Assembly (NCBI GenBank): GCA_016748015.1 | Contig: JAAOMT010000135.1 | Span: 1,197,582 to 1,261,581, forward strand | Length of the DNA stretch: 64,000 bases | Direction of reading: 5' to 3' | DNA from: Geosiphon pyriformis | Lineage: Eukaryota; Glomeromycota; Glomeromycetes; Archaeosporales; Geosiphonaceae | Part shown: positions 22,917-33,100 of the stretch, one piece after another | Layout of the letters: each line of letters begins with the position of its first letter | Numbering within the stretch: the first letter of the stretch is position 1 | The notes under the pieces: generated by a model | Databases searched by the model: none | What the model saw: only the letters and a program-made list of their open reading frames with translations | Told to the model about the DNA's origin: nothing | Made by a program: the position numbers and the translations under genes

Positions 22917-25494
22917 ATTAAACTTTTAAAATTTAAAAAAAAAATTATTAAAATTATTATTTAACATATAAAAATTAAATTAAATAAACAATTAGTTTTT
23001 TAAAAAATATTTTTATAATTAAATTTTTAAATTAATAATTAACAAAAACAATTTAATAAAAAATACAAAAATTTTATTTTTAAATGATAAATTTAAACTG
23101 GTTTTTTAAAACAATATTAAATTATATATTCTAATTTTTTATGTTATTAATATTATTTTAAATAATTAAGCTATTTAAATATGTATAATTTGAATTTTGG
23201 CAATCAAAGTTTTAGGTTTTATAATAAGTATTAAAAAAAAGTTTAGAATTTAAATTTTATTAAAATTAAAAATTAAAAAATATTTAAACATTAAAAAATA
23301 ATATTGTTAATTTTTTTACATAAAACATAATTAAGTTAACAAAAAATATTTAATATTTAATAATATTATTGTTTTAAATAACATTTATTTTTTTGTAAAA
23401 TATTTGTTTAAATTAATTAATTGTATTAATTAAAAAATATTTTGTATATTAATATATATAAAAAATTATTTTAAATAATATAAACTGGTTATATTTTAGT
23501 ATTTTAATAATTATATAATTTTTAAATTTATTAAAATAAAAATATTACATAAAAAACTGTTTATAATAATTAAAAAATAACTTTATAATATAAAAAAAAT
23601 TTAATTATGTTTTTTTATATATAATTTTTTTTTAAATTATAATAAAATTGTTTTTAATTATATAAACTTTTAAAAAAAAATTTTTGGTATTTTATAAATG
23701 TTTTAAACACATTACAGTTTTTTTAAAATACATATAAAAACTTTGTATTTAAGATTTAAATTAAAAAAATATTGAGTTTTAATAAGAATACTATAATAAT
23801 ATTTTTTAAAATTATAAATTTAGTTTAAATAATTATAAACTATATATATAATTATTTAATTTTAAATTAAAAACTGAATATAAACATAAAAATTTATTTG
23901 TTTTAATAAATATATATTAATTAATAACAAAAATATTTTTAAAGTATATTTTAAAAAAATTTGTTTAAAATAAATATTAAAAATTAATAATTAATATGTT
24001 TTAATTTTGTTAAATATAATTAACTAATATTAGATTGGATTTTAAAATATTATATTTAACAGTAAATTTTTTTAATTTGTTTGTAAATTTGCTTATATAA
24101 TATAGTTTTTTAAATAATTAATTATATATAAACAAAAATATAAGTTATATTTAATTACTATTTATTATAAAAATCTTAAAATAAATATAATGTTTTTTAA
24201 CAAATTATTGTTAATTTTAAAAGCAAAACAAATTATTAGATTATTTAATCTTAAGAATTGAACTGATTAAATAAAAACTAAATTAACTTTTTTTTATTTG
24301 TTTTCTACTACTGTTTTTAGTAATGCTTAAGAAACAATTTTTAGTTGTCAAAGATTTTCTTGATAGATGGTTTCTATTTTAATATTTGATATTATTTTTA
24401 AGATTAAATTGGCTTTATTAATTCTTTGTTTTATCTATTGTTTGGCTTTGTTGGATTTAAATCAGTTTTAAAAAACAATATTAAATTTTGCTTTTAAGAC
24501 TTTTTTAATTGCAATTGTTAAAGTTTTAATTAGTAGTTTTTTTTGATTATATTTAAGATTACAAAATTTTTTGTAATAATTTTTGACATTTTTTTCTCAT
24601 CTTTATTGTATTTTGTAATATTTTTTTAATATATTTTCTAATAACATTAAAAATACTTTTGGTGTTTTTAGTATTATTATTTTTATTAAATTCAAATCTG
24701 TTAGTTTGTGACAATATACTGTTATTAATTTTAAGAACGTTTTTTTTGTTATTGCTGTTTTTAATAACTGGTTTTTATTAGTAAAAAAAGATAGTATTTG
24801 GATTTTTTTTCTTCTTAATCCAAAAAAAATTATTATTTTAAAAAACTTTTTCAAAACTAAATTAATCAACTTTTTTTTTGGTTATATTGCTTTTAAAATC
24901 AGTAATTTGATTTTTTAAGTTAGTAGTTGTATTTGTTTTATTCCTTGTTTCTTTAATTTTTATTATTACCAATACTTTATTATTATTATATTTAAGTTTT
25001 ATAATCTGTTAAATTTTGTTATAACAAAAACTAATATCCTGTACAAATGTTATATTTAGTAAAAAACTCCTAAATATTATTAATATTACAAGTATTAAAG
25101 CTTAAATCATTTGTTTAAAGATTATAAAGTGTTATTATTTTTTTATTCTAAGTTAATTATTAAGTTTATTATTGGATTCAAATTTTTTGTATTTTTTTTG
25201 TTGATAATAAATCTTATATTAAAGTTTTTGTTTTATTGGCTTCTCTTTTTGCTGTTTCTTTAATAATATTTATTGTTAATTCTGTAGTTAAAACTAAATT
25301 AAATTTTTTGAAATCTTAAATCTTAAGTTTAGCTGTTTTAGTTAAATTTGTTATTAAGTTTATTGGTTTTTTAATTACTTTGATTATTATTCTTCTAAAT
25401 AAAAATACTGGCAAAAAATTTTAAATAGAAAAAAATTTGCTTTTTATAAAAAATGCTGTTAATAATTTTGCTAATTTTTTAAATAGTGTTTCTA

Positions 25495-25890
25495 AAAGAG
25501 TCATAAAAAAACAAAAAAAGAAATATAATAGTTAGTTATTAAACAAACCAGCTGAATTCAAGATTGAAAACAAAGTATTTTTATATTATATAAAAGCAAA
25601 AAAACAATGAAATAGAAAATTTAATCCAAAGTGAAACAAATTATTTTACATAGAAAAAATACTTAGAAATAGATTATATAAACTAAGATTAAAAAACAAA
25701 ATCTTAATTAAAACAGCACATAAAAATCAACTAAAATTATATTATAATAAAATATTAATAAGTTTCAGTATATTACAGTTAAAAACACAAAAAATACTGA
25801 TTAAACCAAATAAAATTCTATAAGATTTAGAACCAATCATTATTATCAAAGCCAATATATTATAAAATTAAAAATTGTTATAAATATAAC
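25495..25890 (+). pseudogene. Decayed Gypsy integrase C-terminal tail
   Basis: In one frame the sequence reads EFKIENKVFLYYIKAKKQ, stop, NRKFNPK, stop, NKLFYIEKILRNRLYKLRL and then KILIKTAHKNQLKLYY. The Gypsy element at 50.8-60.9 kb encodes the same segment as KFKIGDKVLLY, KQWNRKFNSKWDGPFHIEEI and LGNRAYKLRWDNKILAKAAH. Differences are nearly all G-to-A on the coding strand: Trp to stop twice, Asp to Asn, Gly to Lys/Arg, Ala to Thr. So a full plus-strand copy of this family probably once lay in this desert. Confidence 0.8.
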
Positions 25891-26644
25891 CAAAATATAT
25901 AACAAATAAAGCAAAAAATAAAAATAACAGACGAAATACATATAATAACACAACAATATTAAAAACCAAAAACCTAAACATAGAAATAACAGTTAATAAA
26001 TAAGAAATTCGTTATAAAAACACTTAAAAAGACAAAACAACTAAGAAAATATCATACAATAAAACTTAGAAACAAGAAAATAACTTTAAAAAAACTTGTC
26101 AGAAAAGTAAAAAAAACTTTCAGAAATTCAATAATAAGTATTTAACTAGAAAAATTAATAAAAAAAGATTGAAAAAATTAGAAAAAACAGTTTTTAATAA
26201 TATACTGCTATTACTATTTAGAATAACAGTTAAATATTTAAACACTATATATCAACAGTTCTAAACAGATATTTGACAAAAAAATAATACAATAAATAAA
26301 ACATTTTATTAAAAAAAACAACTTAATAACTTATTTAAAAACAATTTACTAACTATATACAATTTTTTATAAATACAATAAAATACTATTACATCCAGTC
26401 ATAAAAAACTTAACAGTAAATTAATTAAAAAAAATAACCAATTTATAATTTAAAAAATTGAGAACAGAAGTTTTTAAAGCCATAATAAAAAAAAATATGC
26501 AAACTTATCTAAAAAAAAAACTTAGAAGATTTTACAAAAGCTTAATATTAAAAAAAAAAGATAATATTATTTATAAAAATGAAACGTAGGAAATAATAAT
26601 AGCATAAATAGCCAATAACAAAATAGAAAATTATTAAAACACAT

Positions 26645-26735
26645 AATTTTAGAAATTCCAGGAATTCTAAAAATTGCAAGAATACTAGTAAAAATGCCAG
26701 AAATTTTAAAAATGCCAAGAATTCTAACAATAACT
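26645..26735. repeat. Short tandem repeat block, imperfect
   Basis: Two to three imperfect units resembling CCAGAAATTTTAAAAATGCC and AAGAATTCT. Origin unknown; might be part of a decayed LTR. Confidence 0.4.
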
Positions 26736-28266
26736 TAAAGAAATTATAGAAATTTCAGAAATTTTATATTATGAAAATTTATATATATATAATAAAAGTG
26801 ATAAAAATTAAAAAGATATTAGTTAATTATTTTAGAAAAAATATATTTTGTACAAAATAACAGATATTGTTAAAAAAAAACATATTATCTATAATAATAA
26901 ACTTTTTATTTATAGTAAAAAAAACTTAAAATAAACAATAATGTAAAATTACAAATTAACAAACTTTAATTTAATAGAAATAACTTTGTTAAAAACATTC
27001 AAAACAGTTTTAATTATTAAAAATAGTATTATAAAAAATAGTATAAAAAATAACAATAAAAAAAAACCAATAAAAATTATTAAAAACTTTACAATCTTTA
27101 AAGTAAAAAAAAAATTTATCAAGCTTAATTTATATAATAGTATTTTAAAAACTCTAAAATACAAATTCTATACAAAAAAGCTTAATATTGTTTTTTGTAA
27201 TTAAATTTAACTTAAAAAAACTATATAAAAACTAAAAAACAGTTTTAATATAAGTTATTTTAATTTTAATAAAAACTATTTATTTTGAAAATTTTTAATA
27301 ATTGAAAATTGGTTCTTAATATTATAAACATCACCAAAAAACAAAAAAAAATTGATTTGGTTTCTGTATTGTTTTTAAAGTCAATAAAAATCTATTAGAA
27401 AACATTATATTAAACAATATAACTAGTAATTAATCTTAATTTATCTTAAGAAATATAATAATATTATTATTTTTTATATTAAATAAAAAATTAAATACTA
27501 TAATAAAAATTTTATTTAAATTTTTATTCAAAACTACAAAAAAATTTGATGTAATAATAACAAATAAAAACAACTGCTGTTTTTTAAAGTTTATGGTATT
27601 TTTGGTTATTTGCAAAGTAATAATAATAATAATAATAATAGTAAAAACAATAAAAACCAATTTATTAACTAGTTTATTATTAAAACTTTGAAACTTTTAA
27701 TAAGAATAAAATAATATTAGAACTAATCTTAATGTGTTTCTTAAAAAAACTTTAATTAAAAAAAAACTATAAATTAAAGAAAAAAAATGGTTATTTATAT
27801 TTTTTACATGTAATTATAGATAAATATAAAAAATTTTTAAATTATTAATAACTTAATTTTTTAATACAAATTTTTTTGTCAAAATTGTATACAGCTATTT
27901 GGTAATATTTAACTTGTTATTTTTGGTCATAAATAATAATTTGTTGAAATTTACAATATATAAAGTTTAATAGTATTTGATTTATAAAATTTAGTTTGTA
28001 ATTTGAATTTTGATTATAATTAATTGGTTTGTTTTTAGTTTGTAGTTGATTTTTGTTGATTTTTTAATATTTCTGGTTATATAACTATTTATTATAATTT
28101 TAATTGGTTTAAATAATTGGTTATATGTAAAAAAAACATAAATTATGTTTATTTTAAAAGCTCTTGTAATAGGTGGTGATTGAACTGTACTCGTTAAATA
28201 AAATAAAAAATAAAAAATAATTTATCACAACATAAATATTTAGTTTTTTTATATATTATATATATA

Positions 28267-28298
28267 CACTCGGCGGAAAAAAGTCATGGGACACTTTA
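28267..28298 (+). repeat. Left terminal inverted repeat of the Tc1/mariner element
   Basis: 32 bp starting CACTCGGCGGAAAAAAGTCA, preceded by TA at 28265-28266. It pairs with 29451-29482 with one mismatch (C/T at position 5). Confidence 0.92.
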
Positions 28299-29450
28299 TT
28301 ATTTCTTTAATGACTTTTTATTTTATTTAATACTTAATAACTAGTTGGTCCACCCTCCTTTCTAATACATTCTTCAATACGTCTAGATACACTAGTAACC
28401 AAATTTATATAGATATCTCGTGGAATTGCTTGCCATTCTTCTTGTAACGCGAGGAATAATTTGTGATTATTTTCGGGGCGCGGATTTCGTTTTTTGACTT
28501 GTTTTTGTAAATAATCCCATAAATGCTCTATTGGATTCAAATCGGGTGATTGTACTGGCCATTTAGAAAGTAAATTGAGATGTTTTTGAGCCATCCAAGT
28601 CTTAACATCTTTAGCTGTATGAATTGGAGCATTATCTTGTTGAAATAAATAATGTTTATGATAAAATTTATAATTAATCCATGGTAATAAATGTTTTTGT
28701 AAAAGATCAATATATCCAAACCGATTTAATATGCCTTCTACTAAAACTAAAGGACCTAATCCACAGTTGGTGATAAATTTTCTTTGTTAAATCTTGTTCC
28801 TTTTTCTCTCCATACTTTTTGAGGTCCATCAGAAAAAAGACAAAATCTTGATTCATCACTCCAAATAACTTCATTCCATTCTTTAATTGTCCAAAAGAAT
28901 GTTCAATACACCAATTAAGTCGATTTCTTGTTGGATTTGAGTTAATAATGGTTTTTTTGCAGCAATTCTTGAGTAAAGACCAATCTTGTGTAAGGAAGTA
29001 CTGATAGTTTTTGTTGAAACTTTAAAATTTTTCTTATTGAAATCTTCTTGAATTTCTTTGAGAGTACTTTTTGGATTCTTTTTAATTGTTTTTTGTAATA
29101 TTTCGGTAGTTTTTTATTAAGAAAAGAAGGTCTACCACTTCTGGGTGTGGATTCAATAGTATTGCTTTTTTTATAATGAGAAAGTATATTTTGAATAGTT
29201 GATTTAGGATAATTAAGTTGTTCTGATATTTTACGTACAGATTTTTTTTCTTCTAAAAGAATAATAATTCTAGTACGCTCAAAATCATTTAATTCTTTCC
29301 TTTGAACTTTGGATTTTTGAATATTCATGTTTATCAAAAAAAATCCCGAAATATTTTATGTTAATTATTGATTAATAATTGTTATTTTAATACATTCCTT
29401 ACTATTTATAGATATTTTTATCATTCATGGAACACAAAATAATAAAAATG

Positions 29451-29482
29451 TAAAGTGTCCCATGACTTTTTTCCGCCAAGTG
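29451..29482 (-). repeat. Right terminal inverted repeat of the Tc1/mariner element
   Basis: Reverse complement of the left repeat (CACTTGGCGGAAAAAAGTCA when read inward), followed by TA at 29483-29484. Confidence 0.92.
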
Positions 29483-30160
29483 TATATTATATAGCCAATT
29501 TTTAATGTTTATAATATTAACATGTTTAAATTAATTTATTTATTTATACTTAATATAATTAATCTTTTTTATTTTTATCATTTATTTATTTTTTATTTGG
29601 GTTATTTCTGTTTAAATTAAACAGTTTTAACTAATATAAAAATATTAAAGATGAGTTTGTAATTTATTAAAAAATTCAATTACAAAAATTACATTATTTT
29701 ATTAAGTTACAATCAATGCTACAATTTTTATGGGTCCAGGCTAACTTTACACTCACCTGACAAAAGTTTTTTGTTAGGTGAATGTGGCTAAACACAGGTC
29801 ATTATCGGCGGGATTCTCTGCCCAAATACCACATAATTCACGATCATAGATGTAATTTGAACACACTAATCAAGTAGATCCGAGTCGTGGCCTTTTCAAA
29901 AGGGGATAGAAATTTCTTAGAAATCCAAATTCCCTTTTGTCCTTAAGTATTCATATTTTAATGACACAAATAAGAAGAGTCAATATCCAAGAATATTTAA
30001 GGGGTTTACGATTCTGTTGATTGTTTTGTGTTGGATTATGAGAAGTGTGAATAAATCGCTGTCTTTTCATTTGTTGTGGTCTTGCTTGAGTTCTTCCAAC
30101 AATGAATCCTCTCGCACCACTATTTTTAGGAACATAATAGTCAATACTTGAGATTGAATT
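29483..30160. other. Intergenic region with a hairpin and a possible extra exon
   Basis: AT-rich to about 29730, then more balanced. A hairpin, CACCTGACAAAA/TTTTGTTAGGTG, lies at about 29754-29781. On the minus strand, after the proposed stop of the CM1 gene (30161), an open stretch of about 55 codons (about 29955-30115, Arg/Gln-rich: GRTQARPQQMKRQRFIH) could be a further exon. It would need a 45-nt intron with GTAAAA and ATAG ends. I could not decide between exon and 3' UTR. Confidence 0.4.
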
Positions 30161-33100
30161 TTACTTCAGGTCTTTGGACAATTTAGGTATGAAACCTCGC
30201 TGTCCGTTCCCTGTGCTTGACCCAGTATTAGTGGTATTGATGGATGTCAAGGAAGGCAACCGAGTAGGTGGGGCAAATTTAGTATTTGAACCACTCTCTT
30301 GAGAGCTTGTTTGCTTTTTTGTTTTGGGAATTGAAGAGAAGGACGGAATGGCAGTTTTGGCTGGCGGAATTTTTGCAATGGTTTTCTTGCTTGTTCCATT
30401 GGTGTTACCGGCCGGTTTCCAAGGTGGATTAATGTAAGGAGGCGGCTGATAAGTACTACGCCGATTACCTTCCCCATAATGCATTAAAGTGGATTGCATT
30501 TCTTCACTAATTTGACGGAAAATTGCATTTTCCATAAGATCCTTACTTTGACTCATGGCCTGTCAAGTGACAAAGAAAACAATTATTAGAGCATCCATAA
30601 TCTTTTAACGCCCAATTAATCTCATTCAAAGCATAAAATTTTTTCCGGAACACCCTTTAATTGATTAAATACCTCCAAGTTCTCCAATACTTTCATGATG
30701 TTGGTGTCACGTCGCTCTATTTGCTCTGCAAACCTGGCACACTATAAAAGGGCAGATGAAAGATCGTATTATTTCACTTACTATGGAAGGGAATTACATA
30801 TGAAGCTTGCCAATGTATACTAACTTGCTCTTCCAAGGTTTTTAGTCTTTGCCTCTCATTATTCAAAGTTATATTTTTTTCTTCCAGTTGTTCGCGTAGC
30901 TGTTCATTAAAAAATGACAAAGTGTTTTCTGCTTTAACGGTAAACGCTTTGGTATCATTGGTGACCTAAAAATCATGGCGAAAAGAATTTTTTTAGAAAA
31001 TGACCTAGTAAACAATTTATTTTAATCGATCATGAGGGAAAAATTTTGGAAGCATTGAATATCACAGATAATGAAGTTGGATGTTGAACCTAAAAATCTT
31101 GCATCAATTTAAACAACCTCGAATCCTTTTGACAGCAAACTAGATATGAAAGTAAATGTTTACCTCCATTTGAGCTTTGTGAAAATCAAGGAGCTCTTGA
31201 AGCTGAGTATTTCTCCGGCTCAAAGATTGTATTTGTCCCTCTAGATCCCTAAAAATGCCTCGAACAATTATTCATTCGATTTTTTATTACAGAATATTGT
31301 GGGGAGGCATGTTTGTTAACACTTACTGATTCGTCTCTCTGACCGACTCAACTTTCACTCGAAGGCTTTGTTTTTCTATTTTTAATCTGTCTTCCAGCTC
31401 CTTAAAACGAGATTCCCACCGTCTTTCTTCATCCCTTAAACTGGCTTCCAGGTTTCTGGCACGACGTTCAGCATCCCTGAGTTTAATTTCAGTTTCTTCT
31501 GCGCGAATATTAGCAGATCGAAGATCATCAAGCTGATCACGTACAGTGGAAAGCTGTTCGATAAGGTCTTCGTTTGCGTTCTGTGCATTATGATATGTTG
31601 GTTAATGGTGAAGAGTTTTTTTTGAAAAATTACTTGAAAAATACCCTTGTAACTTCAAGTTCTCCTTGAGTCTTTTTTGTCTGTTCCCTCCAATCTTTTG
31701 ATGATAAATTTGCCTTTTGAACTATAGCATCAAATTTGTTTATCTGACGCAATTTAATCTCAAATTGATTTCTCAGCGCTCTAAAACAATAATTTAAGAA
31801 TTAATATTCTTTTAAAATTCAGTTTATAATGTTTAGCATATTTCCATACTCATATTGCTCTTGCCACCGGGTATCAATTTCCTTTGCACGACACTCAAAG
31901 GTAGTATGAACATGTCTCAATGTCTTTAGTTTTGAAAGCAAATTTTCGTGGAAAAGAGAGAAGTTCGCAGATGGTTTGGGATAGTTAGACTGTCATTAAC
32001 AGTTGATTCAAAGTTAGTTAAGTCCAATATCTATTAATATATAATTAACTATATATGACCAACCTGTGTAATACTGCCATCAGACATAATATTATCAAGA
32101 TATTGGAAAGTGGTTATCAATAGGGTGTTGCGCTCCGTTATTTGATCGCGATATTGATTCTCATTCGAGTAGGTAACCTGTTGAATCAAAAGAATCAGCA
32201 ATCTCTCAATTGGGTTTTCGTAATCGTGAGAACGTTACCAAATACCTTTTTCTCTTGTGTCAAATTACTCTCGAGATGAAATACTTGAGATTTTAATTCG
32301 TCAATAAGAGAATTTTTATCACGGATATCCTATCTTTCAAGATTTTTGGAATATCCCTTAGATGTTGAATTTTCATATTAGGTACATCACATTAGGCAGT
32401 TTAGAATTACTTGCCATTTGAACATTCCTACAAGATTCTTCTGCTTTGGAACGAGCAAGTTCGCTACTGATTAATTTTTCATTAATCTTACTTTTTTGAT
32501 TGTTCTGAAAATTGCATAATATTGTATAAGAAGCAGATTTTAAACACGAAAAATAAAGTAGGGGTGAATATAAAGACAAACCGAATGTTTAATATCATTT
32601 TCATATTCTAGAATAATAGTTTTTTTGCTCTCAAGTTCATCAGCCATAGCTTCAAGTTGGGAATTTAACTGTTCAGACTCCTCTCTGAGCGAATCCAATT
32701 CCTTATAGTCATGTCTTGTTTAATGAAAAAATTGAAAAAAACTGAAATTAAGAAAGCTCGAGACGAAAGAACCTACAGATCGCAGCCTTTCTTGTTCCTT
32801 GTTGTATCTTTCAGCGCTGTCTTTATTTCGGCTCGTTTGATTGTTGAATTGCTGGCGCGCAAAGTTTAAATCGCTTTCTCGTTCTTGGATAGTCAATTCT
32901 AAGTCGGAGATTTGTTTTCGCGCCGAAAAAAGTTTCTACTCACCAAGTTGAATTAAAAACAGTCATGAGTTGAGAAGTTTTTAATAAGTAACAAATTATT
33001 TTAAATATACCTCGTTTAAATCATTCAATGTCTTTTCAAATTGTTGCTCACTTTCTTTTCTTTCCTTACGGGATATCTCTATTTCTCTCGCAAAATTTTC

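Larger units (their letters stand above)
22308..28266. other. AT-rich desert of decayed transposons
   Basis: About 6 kb of DNA at extreme AT content. Open frames here are Lys/Ile/Asn/Phe-only and not credible as genes. One piece can still be identified: the integrase C-terminal tail of the Gypsy family at about 25.5-25.9 kb (plus strand), listed separately. Other visible content is a TTA microsatellite (about 22880-22916) and a block at about 26645-26735 with repeated units built on AGAATTCTAAAAATGCC. The rest I cannot assign. Confidence 0.65.
28267..29482 (-). mobile_element. Tc1/mariner-type DNA transposon, DD35E, inactive
   Basis: A 1,216-bp element bounded by 32-bp terminal inverted repeats (CACTCGGCGGAAAAAAGTCA... 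at 28267 and its complement ending at 29482, one mismatch) and flanked by TA on both sides, the Tc1/mariner target. The transposase runs on the minus strand. It has an N-terminal helix-turn-helix (DFERTRIIILLEEKKSVRKI), a second HTH with SGRPSF, then WSDESRF (first Asp), FQQDNAPIHTA (second Asp) and QSPDLNPIEHLW (Glu). Counting codons, 35 residues separate the second Asp and the Glu, so it is a DD35E type. The frame is broken at least twice, near 28.94 kb and near 28.78 kb, where a short deletion has removed the block after SPTVD. So the element is defective, although its ends look movable in trans. Confidence 0.92.

Noticed and set aside
24603-24869. 88-codon minus-strand Lys/Ile-rich ORF
   Set aside because: Lies in the desert and has the composition of random AT-rich sequence; I could not align it convincingly to the LINE or Gypsy proteins.
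26949-27204. Overlapping ORFs on both strands of 70-72 codons
   Set aside because: Both strands open over the same AT-rich stretch, with only Lys/Ile/Asn or Leu/Phe residues, which is expected by chance.
22308-28266. Mitochondrial DNA insertion as the reason for the extreme AT content
   Set aside because: No mitochondrial gene, rRNA or tRNA is recognisable, and a decayed Gypsy integrase lies inside.
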